DNA of 64,000 nucleotides, from contig CAZQUZ010000001.1 of the NCBI GenBank assembly GCA_964596675.1, positions 62,001 through 126,000 of the forward strand, written 5' to 3'. The stretch's first letter is position 1, and each line of letters opens with the position of its first letter. Made by a program: the position numbers and the translations under genes. Of the stretch, positions 42,437 through 51,801 are shown one piece after another. The DNA is from JAGOMW01 sp964596675. GTDB taxonomy: Bacteria; Patescibacteriota; Gracilibacteria; BD1-5; UBA2023. The notes under the pieces are model-generated. The model was given only the letters and a program-made list of their open reading frames with translations, was not told the DNA's origin and ran no database searches.

Positions 42437-42727
42437 TTACAGCTTAAGTATATTAGGGCGGTACAGTAAGAAATCATAAATATCTTCTGTAAGATTTTTG
42501 AGAAATTTGTTTCTTGCTTTTGTCGATTGTATCCATATAGCATCGCTGAACTTTTTAAATTTAGCGAGCAAAATCAGGAATTTACGACCATATAAGGTAT
42601 TTGCACTTACATCCTGAGAAATGCGAGCAATAGCCTCTTCAAAATCATCTGGCTTCTGAATAGCATATTCTATCGCATCTTTGATGATCGATTCTATTAA
42701 ACCCTTTTTTTGTTTTTTATCTGACAT
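42437..42727 (-). CDS. Small helical protein with its own promoter
   Basis: A 96-residue protein (MSDKKQKKGLIESIIKDAIE ... NRKFLKN-like helices) with no TGA codon. The start at 42727 is fixed by a strong Shine-Dalgarno sequence (AAAGGAG, 5 bases spacing). TTGACA-16-TATAGT lies upstream and a terminator downstream, making a self-contained expression cassette. I do not recognise the family. Together with the 41838 gene it looks like imported DNA between adk and hemW. Confidence 0.65.
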   Translation of the reverse strand: MSDKKQKKGLIESIIKDAIEYAIQKPDDFEEAIARISQDVSANTLYGRKFLILLAKFKKFSDAIWIQSTKARNKFLKNLTEDIYDFLLYRPNILKL

Positions 42728-42772
42728 GGTATACTCCTTTATTTTGATATTTGACTCCAATTGAGTGAATTT

Positions 42773-42800
42773 ACTATAATCTATAAAGTTATTCTGTCAA
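42773..42800 (-). promoter_or_regulatory. Consensus promoter of the 42437 gene
   Basis: On the minus strand TTGACA (42795-42800), 16 bases, TATAGT (42773-42778). An imperfect palindrome ACTCAATTGGAGT lies near the start site and could be an operator. Confidence 0.75.
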
Positions 42801-42844
42801 TATTTTTTGATTGTATTTCAGTATAGGGACTATATCATAACTGT

Positions 42845-44059
42845 ATGAATGTTTATATCCACATCCCTTTTTGCCGACAGAAGTGTCCATACTGTAAATT
42901 CGCACTCACACCAGTGTTCGATGCTGCGAAAAAACGCCGATATCTCGCACACCTAAAAAAAGAGATACAAGAGTTTTTTAGAGAGCATCCTCTTACTATA
43001 GCAGATACGATATACTTCGGATGAGGGACTCCATCAGTACTTTCTCATGGAGAAATCTCTGATATCCTCTCATGTTTCTGAGATGCTCTGCCAGATACCG
43101 GTGAGATATCATTCGAGTCCAATCCTGAGGATATCTCGGCGGAATATGTCGCGTGACTTTTCGAGCTCGGTATCACTCGGCTCTCACTCGGCATACAGAG
43201 TCTCTATGATACGACACTGAAGGCGATACATCGGAGTGATAAAGAGAGTATATTTCGAGCACTCGATAGCATCGAGAATGTAATATGATGAATACGGAAA
43301 GATTGGGGTTCGGGGGTCGAAACTGTCTGAGCGGAGATGAAAACTGTAGACAGATGAGCAGAGCGAGCATGAGCGAGTTTTTTGACCCCCGAAACTTTTG
43401 ATACTTTTGGTTACAAAAGTATAATAAATGACTCTTCAAACATATCCATAAACATCGACTTCATCCTCGGACTCCCCTACTCCGTACCATCAGAGACGCT
43501 CGCGAATATCCGAGAACTGCATGAGAAGTATCCATACATCACTCACACGAGCGTCTACATGCTCGAGGACGGACTCTATCCAAAAGAGTGGAAATGAGAA
43601 AGTATGAGTGAGGCAGAAATAGAGAGCGAATACGCTCTGATATCAGCATATTTCGAGTCGATAGGCTGGCATCACTATGAGATATCGAACTGGGCACGAC
43701 CAGGATATGAGTGCCGACACAATCAGTGATACTGGGATCATACTGATACGCGAGGCTTCGGACTCTCTGCGACGAGCTATATAGATGGCGTCCGCACAGA
43801 GAATAGTCACTCATTCAGTGGATACTATCGAGGAGATATGGAGTCGAGAGAGATTCTCGGCAGCGAGGAAATAGAGCTCGAACAGATGATACACGATCTG
43901 CGTACTTTTCGCTTAGATGCCAGCTGATTCGATGATAGAGTATTAGAACTCTATAAAAAAGAAGGTTACCTCGACATCATCGATGGGAAAATTATCCTGA
44001 CTTCGTCTTGAATTTTTCGAGAAAATACTATACTGAGCCAGTTGATTGCGCCGCCATAG
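42845..44059 (+). CDS. hemW: HemW-like radical SAM protein with in-frame insertion
   Basis: A 404-residue radical SAM enzyme of the HemW (heme chaperone) type: IPFCRQKCPYCKF gives the Cx3Cx2C cluster site, then YFGGGTPS, FESNPEDIS, RLSLGIQS, and the C-terminal HYEISNWARPGYECRHN. About 50 residues (148-197) that the family lacks sit between LDSIENVI and NISINIDFILGLPYS, encoded by a palindromic element. About 15 TGA glycines. The TAG stop lies inside the first bases of tRNA-Thr. Heme genes are not seen here, so its role is uncertain. Confidence 0.9.
43286..43435 (+). repeat. Palindromic element inserted in hemW
   Basis: It contains nested inverted repeats: TTCGGGGGTC (43309-43318) with GACCCCCGAA (43384-43393), CTGTCT (43323-43328) with AGACAG (43348-43353), and a separate perfect hairpin ATACTTTTG-GTTA-CAAAAGTAT (43401-43422). 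Its length is a multiple of three and it stays open only because its five TGA codons are sense. Confidence 0.75.
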
Positions 44060-44125
44060 CTCAGTTGGTAGAGCATCCCCATGGTAAGGGGAAGGTCGTG
44101 GGTTCGTGTCCCACTGGTGGCTCCA
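44050..44125 (+). tRNA. tRNA-Thr (GGT)
   Basis: A 76-nt tRNA: acceptor GCCGCCA/TGGTGGC, anticodon loop ATGGTAA (GGT, threonine ACC/ACU), D arm GCTC/GAGC, T stem GTGGG/CCCAC, CCA encoded. The T loop is TTCGTGT: position 58, almost always A, reads T. Its first 10 bases are also the end of hemW. Confidence 0.93.
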
Positions 44126-44171
44126 TTTTTGCTTGCTTTTTCAGAAAAATCCCTATAATCGATTTATTGAC

Positions 44172-44193
44172 ATCCCCGAGAGGGGATTTTAAA
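44172..44193 (+). terminator. Terminator after tRNA-Thr
   Basis: ATCCCC-GAGA-GGGGAT hairpin followed by TTTT. Confidence 0.7.
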
Positions 44194-44199
44194 ATGGTT

Positions 44200-44227
44200 T
44201 TGACGAGAACCATATCTTCGATATAAT
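44200..44227 (+). promoter_or_regulatory. Promoter of secE-nusG
   Basis: TTGACG (44200-44205), 16 bases, TATAAT (44222-44227). The predicted start is near 44234, 23 bases before the secE ATG. Confidence 0.8.
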
Positions 44228-44256
44228 CTTGTCGTAATTTCTTTTTTTATTTTTCT

Positions 44257-44589
44257 ATGTTTACATCGATAAAAAACGCTTTCTCAGAACTCGAGCATGT
44301 CGTATGGCCGACCGATACGGAAAGCAAAAAGTATATGACTATAACTGTCGGTACTATAGTAGCTATAGGAGCATTTCTTTCTATAGTAGGTTATGTATTA
44401 CAAGGTAGTCTTTCGGGGATACGTGGAACATTCCCTCATGAGACTCAGAGCACATCCACTGTGTCTGGTGAAGAATTCGTCACTGAAGCAGACATCGCAG
44501 AACTCCAAAAAGCTGCAGAAGCAAAAAAAGCAACAGAAGCAAGTTCTGGTATCATTATCGAACCACTTTCACTCACTGGCGCACAATAA
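44257..44589 (+). CDS. secE: SecE, preprotein translocase subunit
   Basis: A single-helix subunit of the SecYEG channel. The family signature ELEHVVWPTDTES precedes the membrane helix (ITVGTIVAIGAFLSIVGYVL). At 110 residues it is longer than usual because of an Ala/Glu/Lys-rich tail of ~45 residues after the helix. No TGA codons. nusG follows after 26 bases, the classic secE-nusG order. No Shine-Dalgarno sequence. Confidence 0.92.
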   Translation: MFTSIKNAFSELEHVVWPTDTESKKYMTITVGTIVAIGAFLSIVGYVLQGSLSGIRGTFPHETQSTSTVSGEEFVTEADIAELQKAAEAKKATEASSGIIIEPLSLTGAQ

Positions 44590-44615
44590 TATTCATATAA
44601 CCATCCTCCTGTATT

Positions 44616-45167
44616 ATGTTTGATTTTTCTCCTAAACCTCTCGGCGAATGGTATGTAATCCGCGTGATTTCTGGTACCGAAGAGAATGTTCGTCAGTCCC
44701 TTATGCAACGCAGAGAAGCATTTAATCTCGAAAATTATATCCTCGATGTATTCGTCCCAAATCATGACTCTGTATCGATACGTGCTGGTGGCAAAAAAGT
44801 CGCACGCAAAAAAAATATCTTCCCTGGATATATCCTCATCCAGATGATAGTAACAAATGAGTCTTGGTACATAGTACGCAATACACCAAATGTTACGGGA
44901 TTTCTCGGAGCTGGTACAGTGCCAGTACCAGTCAGTGGATCTGAACTGGAGCAACTCAAAGGTATACTCACAGAAAAAAGTGAAGAATATAAAACAGATA
45001 TGCAAGTTGGTGATTATGTGACAGTGAAAAATGGACCATTCGAAGGCAGCGAGGGAAAAATCCTCGAAGTAAATGCCGCTAAAGGTGTTATCAAAATCAT
45101 GATAAATCTCCTCGGACGTGATACTCCTGTAGAGATAGAGTTCGCGAGTGTCGCTTCGAAAAAATAA
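44616..45167 (+). CDS. nusG: NusG, transcription elongation factor
   Basis: Binds RNA polymerase and the ribosome. The 183-residue protein has an NGN domain (GEWYVIRVISGTEENV, FPGYILIQM, TPNVTGFLG) and a C-terminal KOW domain (QVGDYVTVKNGPFEGSEGKI). All its glycines use GGN; there is no TGA, consistent with high expression. Confidence 0.96.
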   Translation: MFDFSPKPLGEWYVIRVISGTEENVRQSLMQRREAFNLENYILDVFVPNHDSVSIRAGGKKVARKKNIFPGYILIQMIVTNESWYIVRNTPNVTGFLGAGTVPVPVSGSELEQLKGILTEKSEEYKTDMQVGDYVTVKNGPFEGSEGKILEVNAAKGVIKIMINLLGRDTPVEIEFASVASKK

Positions 45168-45204
45168 TATTCTCCGTTTATCTGGTGCTCCTTATAAACT
45201 CTCT

Positions 45205-45876
45205 ATGCGCATAGCTCTTATACTTCTCTCCATACTTGCGATGATATTCATCGGCTCTGTCACGTGGTCTCTCATATGAGAAGATGGCGCGCTCATGAAG
45301 TCAAAAAATATATCCCAAGATGTCGATAGTATCGCTCTAGAAACTTGGAAAAACCAGATTAAAACGGATGAAAAGATAGAAAAACTCAGTGCTATGGTCG
45401 CGGAACTCCAAAAATCAAACAGTACAAATCCTACCATTACACCGCCATCTACAAATTCTGGAAATACGATAAAAATATCAGGAAAGCTACTCGAACTTCT
45501 CATGCCGACGATGACACTCACTTTATGAGAAAATCGATGAATCTATGGACTCTATGTATTCGACCAAAGCATAGCCTATTCGACCTATAAAGATGATAAA
45601 TATGGACTCACTGTCATACCGATGAATACATCATATGATATACTCCTCCAGAATCTAAAAGCAATCAGCGGTAAACCATACACAATCAATGAAGTAAAGA
45701 CATTTCCCATGCGGAGTTTCTACTTAAATCCAGAAAAAACCGATACTCTCGTACGACTCATAGTAGAATCTGAAAAACAAGTTATCTGTCTCGAAATACC
45801 GAAAAGCAACTTTACCCTCCTAAAAAATCTCTTGACTCAAAATCAAAATACTACCAATCCCATAAAAAAGAAATAA
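45205..45876 (+). CDS. Membrane-anchored hypothetical protein
   Basis: A 223-residue protein with one N-terminal hydrophobic helix (ALILLSILAMIFIGSVTW), a charged helical stretch (DEKIEKLSAMVAELQK), a Thr/Asn/Pro linker, and a C-terminal domain (YGLYVFDQSIAYSTYKDD, TFPMRSFYLN). Three TGA glycines. No family recognised. It lies between nusG and greA. Confidence 0.7.
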
Positions 45877-45912
45877 TTTCTAAAAACTCTATACTCTTCT
45901 AACTTTCTCTCT

Positions 45913-46395
45913 ATGTCTACTAAAAAAAATCTCCTTACTCGTGAATGACTCACAGAACTCCAGGAAGAACTCCGCTTTCTCCGAGAAGAAAAACGTGTCG
46001 ATATCGCAGCTAAACTCAAGGAGGCTATCTCATACGGTGATCTCTCTGAAAATGCCGAATATCAAGAAGCGCGTGATGAGCAAGCTCAGGTAGAACTCCG
46101 CATCGCTGAACTCGAAGAGCTCCTAAAGCCTGGAAACTATGATCTCATCGATGATGAAAAATGAACAAAGCGGAAGAAATCTGGTATCAATGTAGGAAAT
46201 ACTATCGTCGTCACACTCGATGGTGAAAAAATCACATATACGATAGTCGGTTCTCAGGAGTCCAATATCTTCGAAAATAAAATCTCTAATGAATCTCCTA
46301 TCGGGAAATCCCTTATCGGAAAAAATGTCGGTGACTCTGTCACTGTTACATCACCAGGTGGTGAGCGAGTTTATACTGTAGTCAGTGTAGCATAA
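45913..46395 (+). CDS. greA: GreA, transcript cleavage factor
   Basis: Rescues backtracked RNA polymerase. The 160-residue protein has the N-terminal coiled coil with LTREGLTELQEELRFL and ISYGDLSENAEYQEARDEQ (acidic tip Asp/Glu) and the C-terminal FKBP-like domain (SPIGKSLIGKNVGDSVTV). TGA encodes Gly in REGL and DEKG. Next to nusG it forms a transcription-factor pair. Confidence 0.95.
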
Positions 46396-46399
46396 TATT

Positions 46400-46831
46400 A
46401 TGGATTTCCTTGCACTTCATACATTCTTTCATCAGTATACGATAACCGTACCTTTTTTTGCACTTCTTTTTGCTATCATGATGAAGTGAGGGATAAATGC
46501 TGCAAAGTGAAAATTTACACTCCATCGCATGTTCGGAAGCGGAGGAATGCCCTCCGCCCACTCCACATTCGTCATTGCTCTCTCTACTGCCATGGGGCTG
46601 AAGTACGGTCCAGAGAGTGATCAGTTTCTTATGTGTCTCGTATTTTCTATCATCATCATCTACGATGCCATGAATGTGCGATACCAGGCTGGACTCCATG
46701 CAAAAGCTATTAATGAACTCACTCCAAATGACGGGAAAGAACTTGATGAGATTCTCGGACATACCCCTATAGAAGCGATGGCAGGTGGTGGTGTCTGATT
46801 TTTGACTGCAGTGATGTTACTAGGTATCTAA
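46400..46831 (+). CDS. Divergent PAP2 / DUF212 family membrane protein
   Basis: A 143-residue membrane protein related to acid phosphatase/haloperoxidase-type enzymes (YuiD family): GSGGMPSAHSTFVIAL, DAMNVRYQAGLHAKAIN and LGHTPIEAMAGG match the conserved blocks. Its physiological substrate is unknown. TGA glycines extend the C-terminus (FLTAVMLLGI). It starts 4 bases after greA. Confidence 0.85.
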
Positions 46832-46902
46832 GTCCGATGTCCATCTATCACATTTTTTAGAATTTTCTAGAGGGAGGTTATTTTTTATACGATATTAGCG
46901 CT

Positions 46903-48006
46903 ATGTTTTCTATCCATGACGAGACACAAATCATCAATATGCTCGAAGCAAACGGGCACAAGAAATTTCGCTATACTCAGATAGAAAATGCACTCTATAA
47001 AAACTTTATCAGTGAATACGAAAAGATAGATACCCTCCCGAAAGAAATCCGTACGCTCCTCACGGAAAACTGCTTCTATAACTCACTCACCATCCATTCT
47101 GAAGTCACGAGCGACGATGGGCAGACGACAAAATTCCTCTTTAAGACACATGATGATAAGATGATCGAGGCGGTTATCATGCGACATCTCTCTGGACGCA
47201 ATACTCTCTGCGTCAGTTGTCAAGCAGGATGCCCTATGGCATGCAGTTTTTGTGCGACTGGGAAGCTCGGACTCATCAGAAATCTCGAGTTCTATGAGAT
47301 TATTGACCAGGTAATGATAGCTGCAAGCAAACTGCATGCGGAAGATAAAAAACTCAGAAATATCGTCTATATGGGTATGGGTGAGCCAATGCTGAACTAT
47401 GAGAATGTCGCTGAGTCTATCCGTATCGCTTGTACACAGAAAAAACTCGACCTCTCAAATCGTCGTATCACGATATCGACGTGTGGTATAGTACCAGGAA
47501 TACTCCGTCTCGCAGAAGATTTCCCACAGGTATCTCTCGCGGTATCACTCCATGCACCGAATGATGATGCACGTAAACGTATCATGCCAGTGGAGAATAC
47601 ATATCCCATCGACAAGCTCATGGAAGCACTCGATACCTATACCGAAAAGACGAATAAACGAGTATTTTATGAATATATCATGATAGCAGGGGTGACCGAT
47701 AGACCAGAGTACGTGCATGAGCTCGCGACCCTCCTCGAAGGAAAGCTCGCACATGTGAACTTTATCCCGTATAATCCTGGGGAAGGCATCATGGGGAATG
47801 GATTCCAGCCGACATCGAAAATCATGATAAAAAAATTCCAAGATACCCTCGAAAAAGCAGGCGTCCCATCGACTGTGCGTCATACGATGGGAGATGATAT
47901 CGATGCTGCCTGTGGGCAACTTGCCCTAAAAGAAGAAGGGAAATCTCTCGCTGAAGAAGAGGGCAAATGACTCAAAAAACTCGTAGAGTGATATTGGAAG
48001 CAATAA
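46903..48006 (+). CDS. rlmN: RlmN, 23S rRNA / tRNA adenine C2-methyltransferase
   Basis: A radical SAM methyltransferase that modifies A2503 of 23S rRNA and A37 of some tRNAs. The 367-residue protein has CPMACSFC (4Fe-4S site), GMGEPMLNY, SLAVSLHA, IPYNPGEG and the C-terminal conserved Cys in AACGQL. The two TGA codons are both in the last 15 residues; the real stop is TAA 48004-48006. Confidence 0.95.
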
Positions 48007-48094
48007 TAGTATCAGGAAATACTAATCAAACATAGAATGGATGATTCTCATGAGAAAAACTTGAGAGCGAATATTTTTTCTATATAATCATATC

Positions 48095-48646
48095 ATGAAT
48101 CAAAAAAATATAGACATCCTCATCGAAGAAATAGAGTACCAAAAGGCTGGACAAAACTATGCAGAAGCCAAGAAACTCGTCGTCGAGTGACTCAAATGAC
48201 ATACAGATGACTATCGTCTCTATGAGGAGCTCGCTGATATATATCTATTTAGTGGTGATATCGATAAGGCAGATGAAGTACTTGCCATAGCTCGTGAACT
48301 CCACCCATCTTCCACTACTGGTATGTACCTCGATGGATATATCGCTACAGCAAAGGGGGAATTCGACAGGGCAATCGATATACTCACCCAAGCAAATAAA
48401 GAGATGCCAAATAATGCAGAAATACTACGCAATCTCTGATGGGCATATGTGATGAGCACAGAACTCGCAAAATGAGTATCACTCCTACGAAGAGCTTATA
48501 TTCTCGCCCCTGATGAACCTATGATTATCAATGATTTTTCCGTAGCACTCATCGCCTCTGGACAGGAAGATGAAGCACGAAATATTTTAGCTAAGCTCGG
48601 GCAACCTGATTTATTTGATGCGATTAAATGAGCACCTCTCGTATAA
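48095..48646 (+). CDS. Tetratricopeptide repeat protein
   Basis: A 183-residue soluble protein of about four TPR units: YRLYEELADIYLFSGDIDKADEVL, GYIATAKGEFDRAIDILTQA, ILRNLGWAYVMSTELAKGVSLLRRAY, DFSVALIASGQEDEARNILAKL. TGA glycines occur at typical TPR Gly-8 positions. It probably acts as a protein-protein adaptor. A TATAAT box lies 10-15 bases upstream. Confidence 0.85.
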
Positions 48647-48659
48647 TAACCTTATATTC

Positions 48660-49028
48660 ATGTTTACTATACCTGTCTGAGATCTCCTCTCGAGTTATAC
48701 CTGAGATACAAAATCTTTCTCGTTTTCATGAGAAATCTATGATGGATATATGGAAGATATCACTTTTTTGGAACCTCTAGAATTTCATATCGAGATACGT
48801 GCTCTCGATAATGGTGTGAGTGTACATTTCGAAGATATCATCACAAAGATTCAGTATGAGTGAGTGCAGTACGACATTCATATCTCAGCTATAGATAGAG
48901 AGTTTCGAGCTCATTTAGATCCTCTAGAACCTGATGATATACGCGCTATAGAACACGACTCGATCGATCTCAGCCCTATACTACGAGAAGAACTGATCAT
49001 GTCGACGCATATGCTCTCATTACCGTAA
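48660..49028 (+). CDS. YceD/DUF177-like protein
   Basis: A 122-residue acidic protein with the order of the YceD family (FHIEIRALDNGVSVHFEDIITKIQYE ... DLSPILREELIMS), which in other bacteria precedes rpmF and affects 23S rRNA levels. The family Cys pair is missing, and no rpmF follows here. Four TGA glycines. It overlaps the converging femAB-like gene by 9 bases. Confidence 0.7.
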
Positions 49029-50000
49029 GAAGGCCGTTTTATACACCTTTCGAAACAGATTTTTTATCAGACGAAGTGGAATGAATATAAGAAATCGTAT
49101 ATAAGACTCTATATAGAGTCTTTTTTCACCTATTTGTATCGCTGTTCCTCAGAATCTCTCTTTAAAAGTAGTGACGCCAGAAAGTGGATGATCCGTATCT
49201 CCAGGAGGGGCGATACCGAGAAAGTCATATATACGACATCATCGTAATTTTGCCTCACGTATAGCTTCCCACTGAAGCATATATGGTGCCATATGTTTCC
49301 GTAGTTCAGGATCGGAGGTAGATGCACCATAATAGTACACTGCCGTACTATGATGGTATACATAGATGGCAGCAGCTATGATGCGCCCATTATATCATGC
49401 GAACATGAGTCCTCATGCATTTGCATCATGGAGTGTACGGAGAAATGATATATAATACGCACGACTATTCGATGCGAAACCATCCCGATTCGTCGTCTCA
49501 GAAAGGAGTTCCATCCACATGTCGATATGGTCATCTGTAGGATCTACCCAGTTCACACGTATCCCCCTTTTCCAGGCAAGTTTTATATTATAACGACATT
49601 TCTCATGCATTTCTTTTTGGAGTTCTTCTTCTGATTTTGAGAGGTCTAAGATACGAGTCCATGGTTCGAGAAATGCTTTTCAGTAGGTAGAAAGTGGGAT
49701 TTTTTCTCATGCGGGCTTTCATGCAGGAAGATATTCCTCTACTTGCCAGAATATTGCCCCCATACTCGATACATATTCTCGACATTTGAGAAGAAATATC
49801 TCACTATAGAGCGAAAAATCTACCCCCAGAGAAAATGCACCCATCATACCAATGCCGATAGGACGAAATTCTATCAAAAGAGCTTCCACTCAATAATTAA
49901 ATATCCTAGCATCATATGCCTGATGTGAGTCTATGAGCATATCGCGCCAGATATTACTCTGCCAAAATGAGAGTGATGATGAACTATGGATACCAGTCAT
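49020..50000 (-). CDS. FemAB-like peptidyltransferase
   Basis: A 326-residue enzyme of the Fem family, which adds amino acids from aminoacyl-tRNA to peptidoglycan precursors. It has MHEKCRYNIKLAWKRGIRV (the K-x-R-x-N-I-K-x-A motif), MELLSETTNRDGF, ASTSDPELRKHMAPYMLQWEAIREAK, and YDFLGIAPP ... GVTTFKERFGG near the end. TGA encodes many glycines, including KERFGG. The last codons run through the hairpin that terminates the yceD-like transcript on the other strand. Confidence 0.88.
49103..49127 (+). terminator. Terminator after the yceD-like gene
   Basis: AAGACTCTATATAGAGTCTT palindrome with a six-T tail on the plus strand; it is coding sequence of the femAB-like gene on the minus strand. Confidence 0.75.
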
Positions 50001-50134
50001 GGCTTTTAGTCTATGAAAAATATATGAAATGCAAAGGAAAATTTGCAAGAAGTCGAGAAATATGATATACTCTTCATGTTATATCAGAAATAGGTAATTC
50101 TCCTATCTGATGGCTATCTCTTAAATATCTACCT

Positions 50135-50491
50135 ATGCTTACGCAACTCGAAGTCAAGAAATCCAGCACGAATACTGGTATAAAGATTTTCTCATTTCAT
50201 GGTGAACTCGATGAAACAAATGTCGATAGTACTTTTCCAAATATTATCACAGATATCGGGAACTTCAGTGGTGCACGAACATTGTTTAACTTCAGCGAAC
50301 TCACTTATCTCAACAGTAAATCGATTGGATATATCGCTGATATCGCCCAGCGCAGTGAAGATGGTGGTGGTAAATTTGCCCTCTGTGCTCTCACGAGTGA
50401 GGTCCATGATACTCTCGATCTCGTCGGCATCACGAACATTATTCCAGTCTACGATGCTGAGACTACAGCGCTTCAGGAACTCAGCAAGTAA
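50135..50491 (+). CDS. STAS-domain protein (anti-sigma factor antagonist-like)
   Basis: A 118-residue single STAS domain: FSFHGELDETNVDSTFPNII, then TLFNFSELTYLNSKSIGYIADI with the Ser position phosphorylated in SpoIIAA/RsbV homologues, and FALCALTSEVHDTLDLVGI. No TGA codons. It may be part of a partner-switching signal path, but no kinase or sigma factor is nearby. Own leader, no Shine-Dalgarno sequence. Confidence 0.88.
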   Translation: MLTQLEVKKSSTNTGIKIFSFHGELDETNVDSTFPNIITDIGNFSGARTLFNFSELTYLNSKSIGYIADIAQRSEDGGGKFALCALTSEVHDTLDLVGITNIIPVYDAETTALQELSK

Positions 50492-50544
50492 TTTACTTGC
50501 TTTTTTTTAGAAAAATATAATATATAAATATATAAATTTACACT

Positions 50545-51801
50545 ATGTCTATAGAAACGTCGTCATCGCCGAGAATAAATAAATTACGAATTGGACTTCT
50601 TTCAAGAGAAAAAAATCCTACCAAAGAAGAGCTCGAGTCCCTCAAGGCAGAAATTATCAAAGAAACCAATACAAAAAAGAAATTCGAACTCCAAAAAAAA
50701 CTCGTTCGACTCGAACGATTCGATAATCTGAGTGAGGGGAAAAATATAACCGAAGCATCACAAAAAGAAGCGGTAGAAAAAGTACTGAAGTGAAAAGATT
50801 TTGAGTCTATGAGAAACTCAGACCTCCTCACTCTAAAGAAGAGAGGTATCGATATAGCAAGTCTCGTGCTCATTCATGTCACCTCTCCCGATAGAGCTAT
50901 ACGATGAGAAACTCTGCAAAAATGAGAGAATTTTATCGTGAATTTCTGAAGCAATAAGAACCTCGACAGACGCATGGGTGCTGGAGATATCCTCCCACCG
51001 AATGTACGAATGATAAAAATCAATGGCATAGAATGTGAGCGTCGTAATACTCCGCGCCCAGGATACTATAATGATGATAAAAAGCCATCATACCAAGATA
51101 TCCATGATGGTGATAGCATCGAGATACTCACTCTCGGTGATGCTACACCAAAAGATGCTGAATGAAATGAAAGACAGTGGAAAAAAGAGAGAATGAGGGA
51201 TATTAAGGCTAGTGGCGGAAAAAACCTGACAAATCTAGAAGAAGATATACGCCTAGAAAAAGAATACATGAACCATGAAGAAGAGCGTAATACGAAAAAA
51301 AAGAAATATGAAAAATATAGTCCTGAAAACAAAGAAAAATTTATGGCGATGTTTGGTGATATCGTGAAACGAGAAACAGAAAAATATGGGATTCCAGAGT
51401 ATATTCTCATAGATAAACTCTTTGCAAATGAAAATAGAACATTTAATCCAAAAATTAAAAACCCATACTCCAGTGCGTACTGATTAGGGCAGATTATAGA
51501 TGATACATGGCGTGATATAGAAACGAATATTCTATGAGAGGACTTAGATAGAGATAATCCCGAGGATCAAATACGCGCAACATGTGCATACTTAAACTAT
51601 ATAAAATGATATAGAAATTGTAGTTGGTGAGATGCTGTGGTGTATTACCATACATGACCTGATTTTGGTAATAAAAATGTAGAAAAAGCAATGAAAGTTA
51701 ATGCTCCCATAGTAAAACATATGGCAAATATCGATAATCCAACAGCTCAAGATTATATTGATGGTGCAAAAAAATATTATGGGATTTCAGAAGTTGTTTA
51801 A
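50545..51801 (+). CDS. Lytic transglycosylase-like protein
   Basis: A 418-residue protein. After a long charged N-terminal region, the SLT-type domain appears near residue 275: GIPEYILIDKLFANENRTFNP (catalytic Glu in ENR) and SSAYGLGQIIDDTW, then IRATCAYLNYIKGY and VVYYHTGPDFG. No signal peptide is visible, so export must be atypical or it acts inside, perhaps during lysis. About ten TGA glycines. Its TAA shares bases with the stop of the converging nuclease gene (TTAA 51798-51801). Confidence 0.82.
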
